A DNA stretch of 64,000 bases from an uncultured Clostridia bacterium (GCA_947624995.1 CANQMS010000006.1:1-64000), one strand, 5' to 3'. Counted from the first letter of the stretch, positions 24,099 through 33,952 are shown. Numbers and translations: made by a program. The notes: generated from the letters alone by a model not told the origin.

Positions 24099-26024
24099 CT
24101 GTTTCAAAAGAAGCGTGACGCGGAAGAGGTCGGCGTCCGTTCGGACGGTTAGGGAGCCGCCCTGTATCTCGGCGAGGCTCGAGGCTATCGAGAGCCCGAG
24201 ACCGCTGCCCTCCGTGTGGCGCGAAGCGTCTCCGCGGACAAAGCGCTCGGTCAGCTCGTCGGCTGCCACGCTGAGCGGCTCGCGGGAAATATTTGATACG
24301 GATATGCCCGCGAGGTCGCCCTCCAGCTTTACATCCATATATACGCGCGTGCCGGGCATCGAGTATTTGCAGACGTTAGACATCAGATTGTCTATTATGC
24401 GCGCGGTGTGCCTGCCGTCCGCCATGACGTATATCGGCTCGGACGGCGCGCGGGTGACGAGCGTCAGCCCGGACGAGGCGAGCTTTTCCTCGTATTCGCC
24501 CGCCGCCTGCGAGATGAGGACGCCGAGCCCGACCGGGGAAAGCTCGACCGGGAGCGTCCCGGAGGATGCTTTCGACGCCTCTATCAGGTCTTCGGTTAAC
24601 CGGCGCAGTGTCTGCGATTGGCGGTCGAGCACGTCGAGATACGACTTTACCGTTTCCGCGTCGAGACCCGGCGACCTTAAAAGGTCAACGTAGTTTATGA
24701 TCGAGGTGAGCGGCGTTTTTATATCGTGTGAGACGTTTGTGATAAGCTCCGTGCGAAATCTCTCGCTCTTCATCCGCTCCTCGACCGCCGTTTCCATCCC
24801 GACGCCGATGTTGTTCAGGTCTTCGGCGTGACGGAGATAGTCTCCGTGAAGTCCCTTTGTGTCGATGCGGAAGGAAAGGTCGCCGGAGGCGATCCTTTTC
24901 CCCGCGGCGCGCAGCCGGTATAGGCAGTATGCGTTATATGAGAGCAGCACCGTCACCGCTGCCCACAGAATGAGCAAAAGAATGATCGGAACGGAGTTCA
25001 TATACGAACGGGCGACAAGATACAGCGACAGTGCGGCGACGGCGACCGAGGCGAGCAGCGTCCTCCACACGACCGGTATCGCCATCACGGCGCGGATGAG
25101 CCCGCGGGCAGCATAGGTTATGACGTTGCAGCTCAAAATCGTGCGGCACTTTACGCGGACAGCTGCTGTGGTGCAAATGATCACGGCGAGCAGCGCAAAA
25201 ACGAAAATGATGAGGAAAAAGCAGATCTGAGCGACCAGCAGCGACGTGTCGGATTCGTACCTGAAGTTGTTAATGGCGGAGACGGCGTCGCCGAGCGGAT
25301 AAAAAAGGACGGCAGCGAGCAGCGCAGAAACTGCGAAAACAAGGTCGAACGGTACGCGGTCAAAGAGCGAGAGCACGACTGTGTCGGAGTCCTTTCTGTG
25401 CCCCGAGGCGGACAGCGTGAACGCGAATGAGAGCGAGAAAATCAAAACGGACACGGCGGCGACTATCGGCACGGTGATGAGCGTTTTACGATCCGTTATA
25501 AACGATGCCGCGCTGCGCGACGCGAAAATGTCGTGCGATTTGGCGGAGTTCTTTACCATCATGCTGACGGTGACGTCGTAAGGCTCGCCGGTGACCTGAT
25601 CGACGAGGAACCACGGGATCGACGGTCCGTAAAACATGTCGATCGAATTGCCGAACAGGAATATTTCGTCGTCCGGCCATTCCGAGAGCGTGTCGGTTAT
25701 ATACTGCGAGCCGATCTTAACCTCGACCAGACAGTCGCTTTTTTCCGAGTATGCATTCAGCCTTGACGCAAGCTCCGCGTATGCCGCGTCGCTGTCGGAG
25801 AGCGGGCGCTCGGCAACTTCGGTGAAGATCTCAAGCACTTCCCAGTAATTGTCGTACACGCACCTCTCCTCTAACTTTCTTTTGACCGAGTCGGGGTCGG
25901 TGTATGCGCCGATGCCGACCATCATGATGAGCAGCCAAGTCGACGCGACGGCGGCGGTCAGCGCCGCCGCGGCGAGCAGAGCGGCGAGAACTCTGCACGC
26001 GGTGTTTTCTTTGATCTTTTTCAC
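24093..26024 (-). CDS. Sensor histidine kinase, multi-pass membrane type
   Basis: The 643-residue kinase has an N-terminal helix (about 12-36), an outside domain (40-185), several further membrane helices up to about residue 365, a HAMP-like linker, then HisKA with the phospho-His in TNVSHDIKTPLTSI and an ATPase domain with IIDNLMSNVCKY and GSGLGLSI. It should autophosphorylate and act on the response regulator encoded 15 bases upstream. The start is GTG at 26024 with GAGGTG upstream. The input is unknown; the two-part membrane layout occurs in many Clostridial envelope sensors. Confidence 0.92.
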   Translation of the reverse strand: MKKIKENTACRVLAALLAAAALTAAVASTWLLIMMVGIGAYTDPDSVKRKLEERCVYDNYWEVLEIFTEVAERPLSDSDAAYAELASRLNAYSEKSDCLVEVKIGSQYITDTLSEWPDDEIFLFGNSIDMFYGPSIPWFLVDQVTGEPYDVTVSMMVKNSAKSHDIFASRSAASFITDRKTLITVPIVAAVSVLIFSLSFAFTLSASGHRKDSDTVVLSLFDRVPFDLVFAVSALLAAVLFYPLGDAVSAINNFRYESDTSLLVAQICFFLIIFVFALLAVIICTTAAVRVKCRTILSCNVITYAARGLIRAVMAIPVVWRTLLASVAVAALSLYLVARSYMNSVPIILLLILWAAVTVLLSYNAYCLYRLRAAGKRIASGDLSFRIDTKGLHGDYLRHAEDLNNIGVGMETAVEERMKSERFRTELITNVSHDIKTPLTSIINYVDLLRSPGLDAETVKSYLDVLDRQSQTLRRLTEDLIEASKASSGTLPVELSPVGLGVLISQAAGEYEEKLASSGLTLVTRAPSEPIYVMADGRHTARIIDNLMSNVCKYSMPGTRVYMDVKLEGDLAGISVSNISREPLSVAADELTERFVRGDASRHTEGSGLGLSIASSLAEIQGGSLTVRTDADLFRVTLLLKQA

Positions 26025-26039
26025 TTTGTTATTGCCACC

Positions 26040-26735
26040 TCATTTCTTTTTCGGCATCAGATATCCGTGCCCCCACACGACGCGGATATAGCGCGGGTAT
26101 GAGGGGTTGATCTCTAATTTTTCGCGCAGGTGCCTGATATGTACGGCGACGGTGCTCTCGGCGCCGTATGGCTCCTCTCCCCAGACGGCGCGGTATATGT
26201 CCGCGGGCGTGAGGATCCGGTCCGTATTTTTCATGAAATAGCGGAGTATCTCATACTGTGTCGGCGTCAGCGTCACCTCGTCTCCGTCGAGCGTGACGGC
26301 GTGCGAATGCTCGTCAAGGCGGATGCCGCCTACGGCGAGGATATATTCCGCCTCGGCGGTCTTCGCGCCGAGCTGCATATAGCGCCGGAGCTGCGAGCGG
26401 ACACGCGCCTTGACCTCCATCGGGTTAAAGGGTTTCGTTATATAGTCGTCGGCGCCGAGATCAAGACCGAGAATTTTGTCCGCGTCCTCGCTCTTTGCAG
26501 TTATCATTATGACCGGAATGTTGCTCATCCGCCGGAGCTCATGCAGCGTTTCAAGCCCGTTTTTGACAGGCATCATTATGTCGAGGAGCAGCAGATTTAT
26601 GTCGTTTTCGCGGATGACGGCGAGCGCTTCCTCGCCGTTTTCGGCGCGGAATATGCCATAGCCCTCAGAGGAGAGATATATCTCGAGCGCGGAAACTATG
26701 TCGGGCTCGTCGTCGCATATGAGTATGTTGTACAT
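26040..26735 (-). CDS. OmpR-family response regulator
   Basis: The 231-residue protein has a complete receiver: acidic pair DDEPD, phospho-Asp in LLLLDIMMP, Thr/Ala strand MITAKSE and KPFNP. The DNA-binding domain is a winged helix with TPTQYEILRYFMKN and RVVWGHGYL. It is first in a two-gene operon with the histidine kinase and is probably transcribed from the promoter at 26768-26796. Targets are unknown. Confidence 0.94.
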   Translation of the reverse strand: MYNILICDDEPDIVSALEIYLSSEGYGIFRAENGEEALAVIRENDINLLLLDIMMPVKNGLETLHELRRMSNIPVIMITAKSEDADKILGLDLGADDYITKPFNPMEVKARVRSQLRRYMQLGAKTAEAEYILAVGGIRLDEHSHAVTLDGDEVTLTPTQYEILRYFMKNTDRILTPADIYRAVWGEEPYGAESTVAVHIRHLREKLEINPSYPRYIRVVWGHGYLMPKKK

Positions 26736-26767
26736 CGGGGCTTGCCTTTCTCTTTTAGTTCGTGTCT

Positions 26768-26796
26768 ATGGTAACATAAAAATTTTTAAGAAGCAA
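26768..26796 (-). promoter_or_regulatory. Promoter of the two-component operon
   Basis: Minus strand: TTGCTT (26796-26791), 17-base spacer, TACCAT (26773-26768). Confidence 0.55.
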
Positions 26797-26907
26797 GTGT
26801 GCATTTATTAAGATTTGTTTAACTTTTCGCCGCGCCCCCGCCGCTGTTGTAGCGCGCGGGGGTGTTTCATATATATTGAAGTGTGTATCACCTGACGGGA
26901 GGCGCAT

Positions 26908-27126
26908 ATGACGCTCGGCGAGGCAAAATCGGGGGAGGGGCACGTTGTTGTGTCCGTCGGCGGCAGCGGCGCGCTGCGGCGGCGGCTGCTCGAATTCGGA
27001 TTCGTGCCGGGGACGGAGGTGCGCGTCGTCAGGCGCGCGCCGTTCGGCGGACCTGTCGAGGTCGCGCTGCGCGGCTATCTTTTGACGCTGCGGCGCGATG
27101 CCGCAGAGACGGTCGCGATAAAATAA
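26908..27126 (+). CDS. feoA: Ferrous iron transport protein A
   Basis: The 72-residue protein is an SH3-like FeoA with the family pattern LRRRLLEFGFVPGTEVRVVRR and a C-terminal ALRGYLLTLRRDAA segment. It is a small cytoplasmic partner needed for FeoB function. GGGAGG precedes the ATG. It lies 28 bases upstream of feoB. I see no Fur-box-like palindrome that I would defend in the region before it. Confidence 0.9.
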   Translation: MTLGEAKSGEGHVVVSVGGSGALRRRLLEFGFVPGTEVRVVRRAPFGGPVEVALRGYLLTLRRDAAETVAIK

Positions 27127-27154
27127 AAACAGATAAAATAAAGGGGGCGTATCT

Positions 27155-29122
27155 GTGCGGCTTGCGCTTGTGGGGAACCAGAACTGCGGAAAAACAACGC
27201 TGTATAACGCGCTTTCGGGGCGGGACAGACGCGTCGGAAATTTTCCCGGCGTCACCGTTGACGCGGAGGCGTGCGCGATAAAGACGGCGGGCGGCGAGTG
27301 CGAGCTTGTCGACCTGCCGGGCGTCTATTCGCTCCGCCCGTATTCGGAGGAGGAGCGCGTCACGCGGGAATATATACTGAACGCGCGCCCGGACGGGATC
27401 ATAAACGTCATGGATGCGACGTGCCCGGAGCGCGGGCTGTATCTGACGAGCCGGATCTTGGAGCTCGGAATACCGACGGTCGTGGCACTCAACATGATTG
27501 ACGAGGCAAAACGGCGCGGTGGCAGCGTTGACACGGAGCGGATGGAGGCGCTGCTCGGCGTCCCGGTCAGGGCGGTCTCCGCAAGGAGCTCCGAGGGGGT
27601 GGAGGAGCTCCTTTTGACGGCGATTTTTTGCGCCGGGTCCGGGAAAACGTGCGCGGCACCGATGCGGGACACGGCATACGGCAGGGCGATCGTGCGCATT
27701 GAGGCCGCGGTCCGGGAGAGGGCGGCGAGCGCCGGAATACCGCCATCATTCGCCGCGTCCCTCGCGGCGGAGGGAGACGCGGACGTGCTTTCGTCGCTCG
27801 CGCTCGGGGCGGAGGCATCGCGGCGGGTGGCAGGGTGCGTGCGAAGGCTCGAGCGCGAGGTTGGGCTCGACGTCGAGGCAGCGTCCGCGGCGGCGAGATA
27901 CGCGTTCGCGGACAAGGTCTGCGGGGAGTGCGTGTACATACCGCCCGCGCCGCCGTCCCGGCTCGACGGGGCGGCGCTCGGAGCGGCGGCGTATCCGATA
28001 TTCGCGCTTGTGATGTCCGCGGTATTTTTCCTGACGTTCGAGGTGATAGGCGGACGGCTTTCGGACTTGTGCTCCGCTATTTTCGGGGCGTTGACGGATG
28101 CGGCGGCGGCAGCGATGGCGAGGGCGGAGGTCGCGCCGTTCCTTGCCTCGCTCGTCACGGACGGGGCGATGGCGGGCGTCGGCGCCGTCGTCGGATTCCT
28201 TCCGCTCGTCGTGACTCTGTTTTTCTTTCTGTCGCTCATCGAGGACACGGGATATATGGCGCGGGTGGCGTTCATAATGGACGCGCCGTGCAAAAGACTC
28301 GGGCTGTCCGGCAAAAGCGTTGTTCCATTGCTGCTCGGGTTCGGGTGCAGCGTGCCGGCAGTGATGGCGTCGCGGACGCTGCCGACGCGGAGGGACAGGC
28401 GCGTCACGGCGCTGCTCGTGCCGTTTATGAGCTGCGGCGCGAAAATACCGATTTACACGCTTTTGCTGTCGTACTTTTTCCCGGCGCGGCGGGGTGTTTT
28501 GACCTGCGCCTTATACTTCGCGGGCGTGATAACCGCCGTTTTCGCGGCGGCGGTCATGCGAAAAATTTACCCCGGGCGGGGTGAGGCGGAATATATACTC
28601 GAGCTGCCGCCGTGGCGGCTGCCGACGGCAAAAAACGTGCTCCGCGCGCTCGGGCGGAGGGCGAAGGAATTTTTGTCGCGCGCGTTCGGGATAATTTTTC
28701 TTTCCTCGGTCGCCGTGTGGCTGCTGTCGGCGGTCGATACGGGACTTCATATCACATATGACAGCGAAAAAAGCATACTTGCCGCCGTCGGAAGACTCGC
28801 GGCGCCCATATTCGCCCCGCTCGGGTTCGGGGACTGGCGCGCGTCCGCGGCGCTTGTTTCGGGGCTGTCGGCTAAGGAAGCCGTCGTCGGGACGCTCGCG
28901 GTGCTCGCGGGAGAGGGCGGCGTCGGCAGCATTTTCACGCCCGCATCGGCGATCTCGTTCTTGACGTTCACGCTCCTTTATACGCCGTGCGCATCCGCCG
29001 TCGCGGCGATACGCGGCGAGGCGGGGACGAAAATGACGGTTCTGTGGCTCGCCGCCGGACTGCTTTTCGCGTGGCTCGCGTCCTTCGCGGTCTACGGTAT
29101 TGCTGCCGCCGCGGGAATATAA
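27155..29122 (+). CDS. feoB: Ferrous iron transporter B
   Basis: The 655-residue protein begins with the GTPase domain (G1 GNQNCGKT at 7-14, the switch segment NFPGVTVD, G3 DLPG, G4 NMID), then a helical GDI-like region and a C-terminal membrane domain with the conserved GFGCSVPAVMASR and SAKEAVVGTLA segments. It imports Fe(II), fitting an anaerobic lifestyle. The start is GTG at 27155 with AAGGGGG upstream. Length is at the short end for FeoB but all core parts are present. Confidence 0.95.
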   Translation: MRLALVGNQNCGKTTLYNALSGRDRRVGNFPGVTVDAEACAIKTAGGECELVDLPGVYSLRPYSEEERVTREYILNARPDGIINVMDATCPERGLYLTSRILELGIPTVVALNMIDEAKRRGGSVDTERMEALLGVPVRAVSARSSEGVEELLLTAIFCAGSGKTCAAPMRDTAYGRAIVRIEAAVRERAASAGIPPSFAASLAAEGDADVLSSLALGAEASRRVAGCVRRLEREVGLDVEAASAAARYAFADKVCGECVYIPPAPPSRLDGAALGAAAYPIFALVMSAVFFLTFEVIGGRLSDLCSAIFGALTDAAAAAMARAEVAPFLASLVTDGAMAGVGAVVGFLPLVVTLFFFLSLIEDTGYMARVAFIMDAPCKRLGLSGKSVVPLLLGFGCSVPAVMASRTLPTRRDRRVTALLVPFMSCGAKIPIYTLLLSYFFPARRGVLTCALYFAGVITAVFAAAVMRKIYPGRGEAEYILELPPWRLPTAKNVLRALGRRAKEFLSRAFGIIFLSSVAVWLLSAVDTGLHITYDSEKSILAAVGRLAAPIFAPLGFGDWRASAALVSGLSAKEAVVGTLAVLAGEGGVGSIFTPASAISFLTFTLLYTPCASAVAAIRGEAGTKMTVLWLAAGLLFAWLASFAVYGIAAAAGI

Positions 29123-29125
29123 AAA

Positions 29126-29165
29126 GGGGACGGACCCACAGACGGGTCCGTCCCACGGCTTTTTG
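29126..29165 (+). terminator. Terminator after feoB
   Basis: GGGACGGACCC (29127-29137) pairs with GGGTCCGTCCC (29144-29154), then ACGGC and a T-run. Confidence 0.85.
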
Positions 29166-29182
29166 CGGTGCCGGATAATATA

Positions 29183-29875
29183 TCAGATGATGTAGCAGAG
29201 TATGCCGACAAGCTGCAAAACGCTGCCGAGCACGACGAAGATGTGGAAGACGGAGTGGATATACCGGTGCTTTGCGCCGATGCCGTAGAGGACGGCGCCG
29301 ACGGTGTACGCGATGCCGCCCGCGAGGATATAGAGGAACGCCTCGAACGGTACGCAGGAGAGCATCGGCTTCAGCGCAATGACGATGCACCACCCCATGC
29401 CGATATAGCACGCCATTGAAAATTTGCCGTATTTTTTCAGGTCTATCGCGGTGAACACGCAGCCGAGGACGGCGAACCCCCAGACGAGCCCGAATATCGT
29501 CCAGCCCCAGCCGGGGGAGAATCGGCGGAGCCGCGTTAAGACGATGGGAGTGTACGTTCCGGCGATCAGAAAATAGATCGTGCAGTGGTCGATGACCTGC
29601 ATGACTTTCTTCGCCATGCACGGATAGAGCCCGTGATATACGCTCGAATTCGTATATAAAAGGATGAGAGACGCGCCGTAAATCGCCGAGCTGACCGTCG
29701 CCCAGACGTCGCCGTGCATGACGGAGACGAGCACGCACGAGACGAGCGCGAATATGCCGACGGCGGCGCCGACGATATGGGATATCATATTGAAGCGTTC
29801 CTCGCCGCGCGTGTAATCCGGGAGCTTGCGGTCGGCGAGCTTTGTGCGCGTTCTTCTGTTGACGGCATGTACCAT
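29183..29875 (-). CDS. Hemolysin III / TrhA family membrane protein (PAQR)
   Basis: The 230-residue protein has seven membrane helices and the PAQR-superfamily residues: Ser/His in SSVYHGLY, Asp/His in QVIDHCTIYFLIAGTYTPI, and the C-terminal HSVFHIFVV His pair, forming a metal site. Bacterial members influence membrane fluidity; the old hemolysin name is not evidence of toxicity. The ATG at 29875 is chosen because the promoter (29915-29943) covers the upstream in-frame ATG at 29935. Confidence 0.9.
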   Translation of the reverse strand: MVHAVNRRTRTKLADRKLPDYTRGEERFNMISHIVGAAVGIFALVSCVLVSVMHGDVWATVSSAIYGASLILLYTNSSVYHGLYPCMAKKVMQVIDHCTIYFLIAGTYTPIVLTRLRRFSPGWGWTIFGLVWGFAVLGCVFTAIDLKKYGKFSMACYIGMGWCIVIALKPMLSCVPFEAFLYILAGGIAYTVGAVLYGIGAKHRYIHSVFHIFVVLGSVLQLVGILCYII

Positions 29876-29914
29876 AACGTTTGTACCTCGGTGCCATTTT
29901 TTTGATGCACACTT

Positions 29915-29943
29915 ATTGTACGCCGTGTGGGGCACAATATCAA
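29915..29943 (-). promoter_or_regulatory. Promoter of the hemolysin III family gene
   Basis: Minus strand: TTGATA (29943-29938), 17-base spacer, TACAAT (29920-29915). Confidence 0.75.
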
Positions 29944-30123
29944 CCTACAGAACGTTTCCGCGCCTCGACGCGCCGTTCCGCGCCGGTAGAGAAGACAAAA
30001 ACGGACTCTACGGGCAGTAGAATTTCCTTGCGCCGCCTGTATCTACGCGCAGTCGAGCCTGCCGCGCCCTCTCTCGGTTCACACCGTCACAACACAGTCA
30101 ATAAAAAGTTTTGAAGATAGGGG

Positions 30124-30163
30124 TCCGGGGGAAGTGCCTTTCCTAAAAGGCACTTCCCCCGGA
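30124..30163 (-). repeat. Gene-end hairpin repeat after thiI
   Basis: TCCGGGGGAAGTGCCTTT (30124-30141) and its exact complement (30146-30163) flank CCTA. The AAAAAGTTTTGAAGATAGG flank lies on the left, away from the leftward thiI stop at 30174, so the element is oriented with that gene. Confidence 0.8.
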
Positions 30164-30173
30164 AACACATTCA

Positions 30174-31385
30174 TCAGTTTGCCGCATACTCACGGGGAGG
30201 CTCGCCGCTCCTGATGTAGTAGAGGCGGCGCGTTGCCCACGCCTCGTCCGCGAGGGCGGCGAAGTCGACCTTTGCCTCCTGCTCCTCGACCTTTGAAAGC
30301 TCGGGGCGCGTTTTCGGGTGGGGCGGCGTGAAGACGGTGCAGCAGTCCTCATACGGCAAGATCGAGGTGTCAAATGCGCCTATCTTCCGCGACACGGTGA
30401 TTATCTCCTCCTTGTCCATGCCGATGCAGGGGCGAAAGACGGGGAGCGAGGTCACGATATCCGTCGCCGAGAGGGCGTGCATCGTCTGGCTCGCGACCTG
30501 ACCGAGGCTTTCGCCCGTGATCAGCGCCTGAGCGCCCGTGTGCCTCGCCGTCCTGTCGGCGAGCGCCATCATGAACCGGCGCAGAAGGATAGTGAAATAG
30601 TCGTTGTCGCAGGTGTCGCGCAGGACCTCCTGTATATGCGTGACGGAGATGACGTGGACGCGTATCTCGCCCGACCAGTCCGTCAGGATGGAGGCGAGGG
30701 CGAGGACCTTGTCCCGCGCCTGCTCGCTCGTATAGGGGATGCTCTCGAAGTGGACCGCGTCGACGGTGACGCCGCGCTTCATCATCATATATCCGGCAAC
30801 GGGGCTGTCGATGCCGCCGGAGAGCAGCAAGAGCGCGCGCCCGTTTGTCCCGGCGGGGAGCCCGCCGGCGCCGCGCTCCTGTCCCGCGTGGATGTAGGCA
30901 CCGCGCTCGCGGACCTCGACCGTCACAACGACGTCGGGTGAGTGCAGATCGACCGTGAGAGCGGGGGCGGCGTCGAGGATCGCCTCGCCGACGGAGGCGG
31001 CGATCTCCGGCGATTTCATCGGAAAGCGCTTGTCTGCGCGCTTCGCCTCGACCTTGAACGTCCGCGCGCCGTCGACGGATGCGGGGATGTATCCCGCAGC
31101 GACGCGGCGGATGTCGCCGATATCCTTTTCCGCGACGGCGGCAACGCAGAGTCCCGAAAAGCCGAAGACATGCTCCGCCTCGCGGTACATCTCGTCGATA
31201 TCGTCACCCTCGCCGCACGGCTCGATGTAAACGGTGCTCTGCGCCGCGTAGATCTCGAAATCGCCGACGCGCTTTGCGCGGCGGCGCAGGTCCTTCATCA
31301 TCGTCTGCTCGAACTGCGGTCTGTTTGCGCCCTTGAGGGCGACCTCGCCGTATTTGCAAAGTATTACCCGCCTGTAGTTTTCCAT
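30174..31385 (-). CDS. thiI: tRNA 4-thiouridine synthase ThiI
   Basis: The 403-residue protein has an N-terminal ferredoxin-like/THUMP region (about 1-165) and a PP-loop ATPase with SGGIDSP near residue 190, plus the conserved Cys in the later CCTVFTPPHPKT segment. It lacks the C-terminal rhodanese domain of E. coli ThiI, as in most Firmicutes, where a cysteine desulfurase passes sulfur directly; a candidate desulfurase lies at 49005-50150. It makes s4U8 in tRNA and may supply sulfur for thiamine. GGAG precedes the ATG. Confidence 0.93.
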   Translation of the reverse strand: MENYRRVILCKYGEVALKGANRPQFEQTMMKDLRRRAKRVGDFEIYAAQSTVYIEPCGEGDDIDEMYREAEHVFGFSGLCVAAVAEKDIGDIRRVAAGYIPASVDGARTFKVEAKRADKRFPMKSPEIAASVGEAILDAAPALTVDLHSPDVVVTVEVRERGAYIHAGQERGAGGLPAGTNGRALLLLSGGIDSPVAGYMMMKRGVTVDAVHFESIPYTSEQARDKVLALASILTDWSGEIRVHVISVTHIQEVLRDTCDNDYFTILLRRFMMALADRTARHTGAQALITGESLGQVASQTMHALSATDIVTSLPVFRPCIGMDKEEIITVSRKIGAFDTSILPYEDCCTVFTPPHPKTRPELSKVEEQEAKVDFAALADEAWATRRLYYIRSGEPPREYAAN

Positions 31386-31464
31386 ATTTTTCTCCGTTTC
31401 GGTGCGATCATGCGCAATTTTCCGACCTCGACGCCGATTTGGACGAAAAATTTCTCAAAATCTA

Positions 31465-31493
31465 TTCCAATAAGGCGCCAAATATATTATAAT
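31465..31493 (+). promoter_or_regulatory. Possible promoter of zapA with long structured leader
   Basis: TTCCAA (31465-31470), 17-base spacer, TATAAT (31488-31493). The transcript would have a leader of about 125 bases containing nested complementary segments (TATGC/GCATA and GTAC/GTAC around 31503-31546). Confidence 0.5.
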
Positions 31494-31625
31494 ATAGTGT
31501 AGTATGCTCCCGTACTGCGCCCACATGAGGGGGGGCGTACATGCATATTATATAACACCTCGTCGCGGTTTTCAAGTACCGACCGGCGGGCGGGAGAAAA
31601 AACAATACATAGGAGTGTTGACACG

Positions 31626-31931
31626 ATGGAGAAGTACGACATTGAGATAGCGGGCATCGCTATGACGGTAAAAACGGACGAAAACGAGGATTTCGTAAAT
31701 TACGTCGTCGGAGAGCTTGACAACAAGATAAATACCATGGTGGCGCACAATCCGCGCTGCACGAAGACAGAGGCGGCGATCCTCTGCGCGCTCGAGTACA
31801 ACTGCGAGCGCGCGAGGCTCGACAAGCGGCTCAAGAATCTTGAGGCGCAGGTGGCGCTCTACTCCGCGAACGTGAACAGGCTCAAGGAAGAGAACACCGA
31901 GCTGAAGCGCAAGCTCGGTCTTGCCGAGTGA
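31626..31931 (+). CDS. zapA: Cell division protein ZapA
   Basis: The 101-residue protein has the ZapA N-terminal domain (YDIEIAGIAMTVKTDENEDFV region) and a C-terminal coiled coil (about 60-98). ZapA binds and bundles FtsZ at midcell. Length and layout are normal. Its stop overlaps the GTG start of the U32 gene (GTGA), so the two are co-translated, an arrangement seen in other Clostridia. Confidence 0.88.
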   Translation: MEKYDIEIAGIAMTVKTDENEDFVNYVVGELDNKINTMVAHNPRCTKTEAAILCALEYNCERARLDKRLKNLEAQVALYSANVNRLKEENTELKRKLGLAE

Positions 31932-33952
31932 GAAAGCTCCCGGAGCTGCTCGCCCCCGCCGGCTCGCCGGAGGCGCTGTCGGCGGCTGTCGCCGCGGGAG
32001 CGGACGCGGTGTATTTCGGCGCGTCCGCGTATAACGCGAGGATGGGGGCGAGAAATTTCCGAGACGACGAGCTTTCGGAGTCGATAAAAAAGCTGCACGC
32101 ACACGGTGTTGATGCGCACGCGGCACTCAACATCCAGCTATACGACCGCGAGCTTGACGGCGCGCTCTTTTGCGCGGAGCGGCTGTACTTGTCCGGCGTC
32201 GACGCGCTGATAGTCGCGGACCTCGGTCTTGCGCGCCTTATCCACGGCGAATTCCCGGAGCTGCCGCTGCACGCGTCAACGCAGTGCTCCGGCGCGAGCG
32301 CGCGCGACGCCGAATATTTTTCGTCCCTCGGGTTTTCGCGCATGGTGTGCGCGAGAGAGCTGTCGGCTGAGAACATAAAGCGGCTCGCAGAGACCTCGCC
32401 GATAGAGATCGAGATGTTCATCCACGGGGCGAATTGCGTCTCGGTGTCGGGGCAGTGCCTTTACAGCTCCGTCGTCGGCGGCAGATCGGGGAACAGGGGC
32501 GAATGCGCGCAGCCGTGCAGGCTGCCGTATAACGGCGGATATCCGCTCTCGCCGAAGGATCTGTGCCTCGCGGGGCACATAAAAGAAATAATCGGGACGG
32601 GTGTCCGCTCGCTGAAGATAGAGGGCAGGATGAAGAGCCCCGACTACGTTTACCGCGTGACCTCCCTTTACCGCCGCCTGCTCGACGAAGGACGGGACGC
32701 GGACGCGGACGAGATCGAGGGTGCCGCGTCTGCTTTTTCGCGCTCGGGATTTACGGACGCGTATTATACGGGAGATGTGAAAAAAGACCCGAACGCGATG
32801 CTCGGCATCCGCACGGACGAGGACAAGGACGTAACGCGCGCGACGCGCGCGGACATACCGGAGCCCGAAAAGGTCATGATCCGGCGCATACGGTGCCGCA
32901 TAACGGTCGGGGAGCCGGCAGAGCTCTCGCTGACGGTCGGGGAGCGCACGGTCACGGTGGCGGGAGATGTGCCGGAGGCGGCTGAAAGAAGACCGCTGAC
33001 GGCGGAGGAAGTGCGGGACCGGATATCGAAGCTCGGCGGGACCGAATACGCTGTCGGGGACGAAACGGTTTTCGACATCACGGTCGGGGACGGCGCCATG
33101 ATGACGGCGTCCGCGATAAACGGGCTGAGGCGTCGCGCGATATCGGCGCTGACCGATACGGACAGGTCGCCGCATCTCTCGGGAAAGCCTGCCGCGCCGT
33201 GGAAGAAACCCACGGAAAAGCGCGGCGGGGAGCCGCTTTTGACGGCGGAATTTCGGTCACCCGAAAATATAAGCTTGCAAGCGCGCGAATTTTTTGATAT
33301 GATATATGTCCCCCTCGAGAGGCACGGCGGGGCGGCGGACGGCTTTGTGATGCCCGCCGTCGTCTACGACGACGGGGAGGAGGACGTCCGGCGCGCGGTG
33401 AGCGATGCCGTCGCCGCCGGGGCGCGCTCGGCGATCCTCGCGAACGCGGGGCAGCGCCGCCTCATAGACGCGCCGCTGCAAACCGTGGCGGGGCACAGAT
33501 ATAACGTCTGCAACACTTGCTCGGCGCTGCTCGCGCACGAGGCGGGCGCGGAGCTCGTGACGCTGTCGCCCGAGACGACGGCGAGACAGGCGGAGGACAT
33601 TTCGCGGTATGTGCCGACCTCGGCGATCGTATACGGACGGCTGCCGCTGATGGTGACGGAACGCTGCATAATCCGCGCCGTTTCGGGCGATAAATGTATA
33701 TGCGGGCGGGGTCCAGCCACACTCCGGGACAGGCGCGGCGTCGAATTCCCGATATACGGCGAGGGGTGCCGCAACGTCATATACAACAGCGTCCCGGTCT
33801 ATATGGCGGACAAAAAGGATGTGCTTTACGGCATGGGGTGCTCGGCGTGGCACTTTATATTCACGACCGAGAGCCGGGACGAGACGGACAGCGTCATTGA
33901 AAGCTACAGGCTCGGGGCGCCGAGCAAAACACCGGTGCGCCGAATAAGATAG
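31928..33952 (+). CDS. U32 family protein with DUF3656-like C-terminal part (RlhA-like)
   Basis: The 674-residue protein starts with the U32 core: LLAPAGSPEALSAAVAAGAD, FIHGANCVSVSGQCL and GECAQPCRLPY, whose Cys residues probably ligand an iron-sulfur cluster. About 350 further residues follow the DUF3656/extended type. Despite the peptidase name, characterised relatives are RNA hydroxylation factors (RlhA for 23S rRNA, TrhP for tRNA). The GTG start at 31928 overlaps zapA. A second, shorter U32 protein is encoded at 62640. Confidence 0.85.
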   Translation: MRKLPELLAPAGSPEALSAAVAAGADAVYFGASAYNARMGARNFRDDELSESIKKLHAHGVDAHAALNIQLYDRELDGALFCAERLYLSGVDALIVADLGLARLIHGEFPELPLHASTQCSGASARDAEYFSSLGFSRMVCARELSAENIKRLAETSPIEIEMFIHGANCVSVSGQCLYSSVVGGRSGNRGECAQPCRLPYNGGYPLSPKDLCLAGHIKEIIGTGVRSLKIEGRMKSPDYVYRVTSLYRRLLDEGRDADADEIEGAASAFSRSGFTDAYYTGDVKKDPNAMLGIRTDEDKDVTRATRADIPEPEKVMIRRIRCRITVGEPAELSLTVGERTVTVAGDVPEAAERRPLTAEEVRDRISKLGGTEYAVGDETVFDITVGDGAMMTASAINGLRRRAISALTDTDRSPHLSGKPAAPWKKPTEKRGGEPLLTAEFRSPENISLQAREFFDMIYVPLERHGGAADGFVMPAVVYDDGEEDVRRAVSDAVAAGARSAILANAGQRRLIDAPLQTVAGHRYNVCNTCSALLAHEAGAELVTLSPETTARQAEDISRYVPTSAIVYGRLPLMVTERCIIRAVSGDKCICGRGPATLRDRRGVEFPIYGEGCRNVIYNSVPVYMADKKDVLYGMGCSAWHFIFTTESRDETDSVIESYRLGAPSKTPVRRIR

